Assembly: GCA_027066795.1 (NCBI GenBank)
Contig: JAMONA010000038.1
Span: 1 to 25,956 of the forward strand
Direction: 5' to 3'
Source: Candidatus Kaiserbacteria bacterium
Lineage (GTDB): Bacteria > Patescibacteriota > Minisyncoccia > Phycocordibacterales > UBA2100
Length of the DNA stretch: 25,956 bases
Both the position numbers and the translations under genes were made by a program. Positions 22,208 through 25,956 of the stretch are shown one piece after another. Every line of letters starts with the position of its first letter. Positions within the stretch are counted from its first letter, which is position 1. The notes beneath the pieces are model-generated. The model was not told the DNA's origin and did no database searches. It worked only from the letters and a program-made list of their open reading frames with translations.

Positions 22208-22804
22208 TTAAAATAATGTATAAAAAAAGTAGTATACAAGTGCCACACCCTCACGTGCTACGAAATATGGCTCTTTAGCATATCTGCCACCCGAAGAATA
22301 ATCAGCCGCATGCAACGTAAAGCCGTGCTCATCTAGACCTGCCCGCTTGGCCAAGAGCCCTATACGAGCAAGGTGAAAATCATTAGAAACTAATATATAA
22401 GACTTATCTGTATCGAGGTGCATTATAGTAGACAGTGTATTAACGCCTTCTCGGTCTAACACCAAGTCATCTGCTGCAACACCTTGCTCTAGTAAAATAT
22501 CAGTCATAACGTCTACCTCATGTGCACCATATATAGAGTCTGCTCCAGACAGTACGATACAACCCACAAGACCCTGTCTGTATAAGCTGGCAGCGGCCAG
22601 CGTCCTATCGGACAACGCATCACTTGCTACTGGCCCATAGTAACCAGGCCATACTGCCGCACCAAATACAACAACACAGTCTGCCTTACTTGAAGCAGTA
22701 TGCCAATAAAAAGATATAATATGAGCCAATAAAAGACTGGAAATAATGATAATGGCTAAAGACGCCTTGCGTACGTATGTTATAAATCTATATATCATAA
22801 GCAT
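22208..22804 (-). CDS. DUF218 (YdcF/SanA-like) membrane-anchored protein
   Basis: This protein of about 198 aa has an N-terminal membrane helix (about residues 12-34), then a Rossmann-like DUF218 domain. The signature blocks are ADCVVVFGAAVWPG, SDALSDRTLAAASLYRQG, IVLSGAD, EVDVMTDILLEQGV, and ILVSNDFHLAR. Relatives such as SanA, YdcF and ElyC act in envelope homeostasis, but their chemistry is not settled. The start is uncertain between ATG 22804 and ATG 22798. TATAGT ends 10 bases before the first and TACACT 6 bases before the second. It follows the large secreted protein by 25 bases and precedes gmk by 68 bases. Confidence 0.88.
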   Translation of the reverse strand: MLMIYRFITYVRKASLAIIIISSLLLAHIISFYWHTASSKADCVVVFGAAVWPGYYGPVASDALSDRTLAAASLYRQGLVGCIVLSGADSIYGAHEVDVMTDILLEQGVAADDLVLDREGVNTLSTIMHLDTDKSYILVSNDFHLARIGLLAKRAGLDEHGFTLHAADYSSGGRYAKEPYFVAREGVALVYYFFYTLF

Positions 22805-22829
22805 AGTGTACAACACTATATACTAAATA

Positions 22830-24767
22830 CTAGAACTCTTGCCACGCAGGTACCCTACCTACCACAACTGTAGCATCTTTAGCACCACCATCTAAGTCCG
22901 TACAATCTATAGTAAATTTAGTTGTACCACTTAGCAAACTAGACTGTTGGCTTTGGTTTAGTCGTACAGTATCCCAATCCCATGAGTCTACAACGATGCC
23001 TGTATCTACCTCTATACCCTCTACACTACAAGTCGTAACATTAGTAAGGTTCCACGACACCTCAACAGTACCAGAAGCCGACAAGAAAGAAGGTGTTGCT
23101 ATAATGCCCACATCACCAGTTACCCCGTTGTAAGTACAATGAGTACACGGCTCTGTGCATGTAATAGTATTATTTATATTAGGGGCACCAACTCCCCATC
23201 CCGATATTAAACTATTTTCATCTGTTGCTTGTGCTCTAACAGTTGTGTCAGCGATGCTACATGAGTTAAATATATGAGATATTGAAACTGTTGTACCCTC
23301 TGTGGCACACCCTGCATTTTGGGTGGAGTCATCTGGCCATTTTGCTTCATAGCATAGCTCGCCACCGTCAGTGTCTGTACTTAAAAGACCAATAGAACAC
23401 GAGACACCTAAGAGACAGTCTCCTCTAACGGTAGGTACTGTAGGTGGATTATTTTGCTCTATAGTTATAGGCATACTAAATACACAGTCTGTTGTACCAA
23501 ATATACCACCGTCAAATAATGACGCCCCAAATGCCCCGCCACACAAGTCTGGCGAGCTAAAGTTGAGTGTATGAACCCCTGCAGAGCCTATTGCTGCAAT
23601 GGTCTTGTGGTATATGGTGCCTGTATTAGATGACGTAACCATAGACTGCCATGAGCCACCGTCCACCTGTAGGTCTATAGAACCCCCAGACGGCTTATTA
23701 TTAGGTAGTGCCGTCTCCTGGAAGACCAAGCTAAATCCTATTGGGTCACCTGCATTAAATGTTGTGCTGTCTAATGTAACTGAGTATTGCACCTGGCCTG
23801 AATCCCTAGAAAAGCCATTAAATATATGTGCCAACACTTGGGTATCTATAAGTGTAATACTGGCAGATGCTACTCCTACAGATACAAGACTCATTAAAAT
23901 AATAAGTGACGCAGTACCTTTCTTATTTCGCATTACTACCAATACTATACCTAGCAGCAGTATTCCAAGTAAAATTATTACTGAGACTGTAAGTGTATCA
24001 GAGCTAGCATCTTGCTCTACCGGCTGAAGCTGTCCGTTATCAGCAACCTCTACCTGTACTACCTTGGCTCCAGGAATCTGAACTAGCACCTGCTGGGCGT
24101 CTGCTTTATTGCTCAACCATAGTCTGTACGTATAATCACCAGCCTCAGACACCTCCTCAGATATAGATAAATCTATACTGCTGCCATTTATAGGCAGGAC
24201 TCTCTGTGTACCATTAGTTATGAGCTCTCCGTATGCAGAGCCCTTGTAAACGGCATACACTACACCTATTGGGCCTTCTCCTGCATTAGATACACTACAC
24301 CTAATAACCCTACTATTGTTGTATGAACAATCTGATAACTTAGACTCTACGACCCCACTCTCTTGTATTGCCTCTACCTGTATAACTCCTGCATATTTTA
24401 ATATATTAACTGTACCTTGTGCATCTCGTGACAATATAAATACGTCGTGTGCGCCCTGAGCATCACTGCCTACAGAGGTTTCTGTGTACAAGATTTTAGA
24501 GCCACCTATAGGTAGTGTAACTGAACCCACTGGGACTTCTTGAGCGTTACCAGTGGCTATAGATTGTATTCGTATGCCATATGTTACTGTTTGCTCTTTT
24601 TTAGAGATATTTTTTATAGAAAATGCGGTCTTTAGGTCTCTATCGTCTTGAGTAAGACGCACACCATCAATATGTACACTGCCTAAGTCCGCAGCCTCTG
24701 TAACTGTAAGTGGTGAAATTAAAACACCGAGCAAAAATAATACCCCAAAGAAAGTTTTATACTTCAT
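22830..24767 (-). CDS. Large secreted/membrane protein with an internal signal-peptide-like segment
   Basis: This 645-aa protein starts with a signal peptide (about residues 1-26) and an extracellular beta-rich region with one cysteine pair (Cys147, Cys157). A membrane helix follows (about 259-279), then RNKKG and a second hydrophobic stretch (about 285-303) ending ASAS. From there to the C-terminus lies a longer beta-rich, cysteine-paired ectodomain (SVTLDSTTFNAGDPIGF onward) with Ig-like repeats, and a final part resembling the 16830 gene's Ig-like domain. The second half, from Met279, looks like a complete secreted precursor, as if two genes had fused. No enzyme motif was found. TAAAAT with upstream TGT ends 7 bases before the ATG. 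It lies next to the rRNA genes. Confidence 0.75.
   Translation of the reverse strand: MKYKTFFGVLFLLGVLISPLTVTEAADLGSVHIDGVRLTQDDRDLKTAFSIKNISKKEQTVTYGIRIQSIATGNAQEVPVGSVTLPIGGSKILYTETSVGSDAQGAHDVFILSRDAQGTVNILKYAGVIQVEAIQESGVVESKLSDCSYNNSRVIRCSVSNAGEGPIGVVYAVYKGSAYGELITNGTQRVLPINGSSIDLSISEEVSEAGDYTYRLWLSNKADAQQVLVQIPGAKVVQVEVADNGQLQPVEQDASSDTLTVSVIILLGILLLGIVLVVMRNKKGTASLIILMSLVSVGVASASITLIDTQVLAHIFNGFSRDSGQVQYSVTLDSTTFNAGDPIGFSLVFQETALPNNKPSGGSIDLQVDGGSWQSMVTSSNTGTIYHKTIAAIGSAGVHTLNFSSPDLCGGAFGASLFDGGIFGTTDCVFSMPITIEQNNPPTVPTVRGDCLLGVSCSIGLLSTDTDGGELCYEAKWPDDSTQNAGCATEGTTVSISHIFNSCSIADTTVRAQATDENSLISGWGVGAPNINNTITCTEPCTHCTYNGVTGDVGIIATPSFLSASGTVEVSWNLTNVTTCSVEGIEVDTGIVVDSWDWDTVRLNQSQQSSLLSGTTKFTIDCTDLDGGAKDATVVVGRVPAWQEF
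23944..23949 (-). promoter_or_regulatory. Possible internal promoter before Met279 of the secreted protein
   Basis: TATAGT on the minus strand ends 10 bases before an in-frame ATG (23933) that begins a signal-peptide-like segment. A weak TTACTT lies 17 bases further upstream. Confidence 0.25.
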
Positions 24768-24774
24768 GGGGCTT

Positions 24775-24780
24775 ATTTTA
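24775..24780 (-). promoter_or_regulatory. Extended -10 of the large secreted protein gene
   Basis: TAAAAT with TGT directly upstream on the minus strand ends 7 bases before the ATG at 24767. Confidence 0.45.
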
Positions 24781-24833
24781 ACATACTACTATGTACGTAA
24801 CTGCTTAACTGTTAACTATCATTGAGCGCTCTA

Positions 24834-24943
24834 TGTTGGCGCCTACCTACTCTCCCTGCAATGCAAGTACCATCGGTGTTGCTGTGCTTAACTGCCAGGT
24901 TCGGAATGTGACTGGGTGTACCCACAGTACCAAAGCACCAACA
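24834..24943 (-). rRNA. rrf: 5S ribosomal RNA
   Basis: The minus strand shows the 5S core: CACATTCCGAACCTGGCAGT, then AAGCACAGCAACACCGATGG and the loop E/GAGAGTAGG end. The terminal stem is TGTTGG/CCAACA. Flanking sequence extends this stem (GAGC-TCTGTG with CATAGA-GC-GCTC), which would form the processing stalk. I see no clear terminator between it and the gene at 24767. The ends are placed to within a few bases. Confidence 0.95.
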
Positions 24944-25161
24944 CACAGAGCTCAATAAGTCGTCTTGTTGACAACTAAATACAATATATCAACCGAAGTT
25001 GATATTAGCGTCGTTCGCTCGGTAATACAAAATTTTGTATTACGCTCACTTTACTAGCTAACAAGAAGACTTTTACTACACTACGCAACGTTATATTTGA
25101 GTGCAAAATAAATTGAACTATGAAACTCTCACTGCTATATAGCAACGGTAATTAACAAAGC
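24944..25161 (-). other. 23S-5S intergenic spacer with a perfect palindrome
   Basis: The spacer contains no tRNA. The 22-base palindrome GTAATACAAAA/TTTTGTATTAC (25022-25043) can form a long A/T-rich hairpin and may be an RNase III-type processing site. The rest shows no recognisable feature. Confidence 0.7.
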
Positions 25162-25550
<389 letters not shown>

Positions 25551-25956
25551 CTGTCGTTCACTCAGAGGTGTTCATCTCCTCTGTTGGTTCACGTGATGCG
25601 TCATAAACACCACGATTTTCTGATATTGCTACCAGGATCGGACTATATCTTCATCCACTTTTAATAAAATTAAAAGTGGAGCTTAGCGTGTAGTCTCTGA
25701 GGATTCTTCATGTATAAGTATATAAAATACCTATATTTAGAAGCCTTTCCTGCTGATTGTCCCCGCACATACATTTTCAAACCTTAGATTACCAATTATT
25801 TAATAAGTAATCACAGCTCACTCTTTCAAGTCACTGTTTAGGTTGTATAGCGTTTCTCTGGTGTTGGGATTTCCAGCATATAGCTAAGTTGTTTTTGTAA
25901 GAAATTACTCTCTTAGGCACCCCGATGTATTATTGTATTTTTTTAAATCAATTTAA
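25551..25956 (-). ncRNA. Group I intron in 23S rRNA (site L2500), 5' end outside the window
   Basis: All conserved core pairings can be found on the minus strand: P3 CTTAGC/GCTAAG (25883-25888 with 25682-25687), P4 TGCTG/CAGCA (25874-25878 with 25751-25755), P7 GACTA/TAGTC (25691-25695 with 25641-25645), and a perfect 11-bp P8 (25654-25664 with 25670-25680). TCAGAGACTACACG and AAGATATAGTCC are the typical P7 strand sequences. The intron ends in G just before C2501, so by the rule that the 5' exon ends in U it is inserted after U2500. At least 406 bases are visible and no homing-endonuclease frame is found in them. Confidence 0.9.

Overview
The window looks like part of a small, streamlined genome of a Patescibacteria/CPR bacterium, most likely a parcubacterium. 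This rests on several shortened core proteins (DnaX of 353 aa with no zinc module, AlaRS of 608 aa with no C-Ala domain, EF-Ts of 193 aa), a group I intron in the 23S rRNA gene, very tight gene packing, and cysteine-paired secreted proteins of unknown function. TGA is used as an ordinary stop (for example in the ATGA overlap near 7858-7861), so the glycine-TGA code of some CPR lineages does not apply. No species name can be given from sequence reading alone.

Layout. 53-124: tRNA-Glu. 146-2898 (minus): an operon-like run of a DUF389 membrane protein, an unknown helical protein, endonuclease III and a HAD phosphatase. 3056-4735 (plus): an RGG-rich DEAD-box helicase and a decayed C-terminal piece of a VTC-domain protein. 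4783-6602 (minus): an ABC-F ATPase and a small GIY-YIG protein, with a structured element between the latter and tRNA-Gln. 6866-9523 (minus): dnaX, a HAD hydrolase and yvcK in one tight operon. 9563-9688 (minus): a candidate small RNA with its own promoter and terminator. 9706-12478 (minus): dihydrouridine synthase and a DUF2339-like membrane protein. 12566-14512 (plus): a GT2 synthase and a thioredoxin-fold protein. 14591-16439 (minus): tRNA-Thr, a small membrane protein, tsf and rpsB. 16601-16768 (plus): an isolated 55-codon gene with a strong promoter, Shine-Dalgarno site and terminator. 16830-24767 (minus): two secreted proteins flanking alaS, map, pyrH, adk, gmk and a DUF218 protein. 24834-25956 (minus): 5S rRNA and the 3' end of 23S rRNA, interrupted by a group I intron that runs off the window.

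How it works together. Most of the genes serve information processing: aminoacylation, tRNA modification, translation elongation, N-terminal Met removal, rRNA, the clamp loader and base-excision repair. Nucleotide kinases (UMP, adenylate-type, GMP) and envelope proteins make up most of the rest. A recurring feature is a good -10 hexamer 6 to 10 bases before the start codon with no Shine-Dalgarno site, which predicts leaderless or nearly leaderless mRNAs for about fifteen genes. The 16601 small gene is the clearest exception. The most novel-looking items are the candidate sRNA whose first hairpin loop carries an anti-Shine-Dalgarno-like CCUCC, the isolated small-protein gene, the leaderless promoter layout and the 23S intron.
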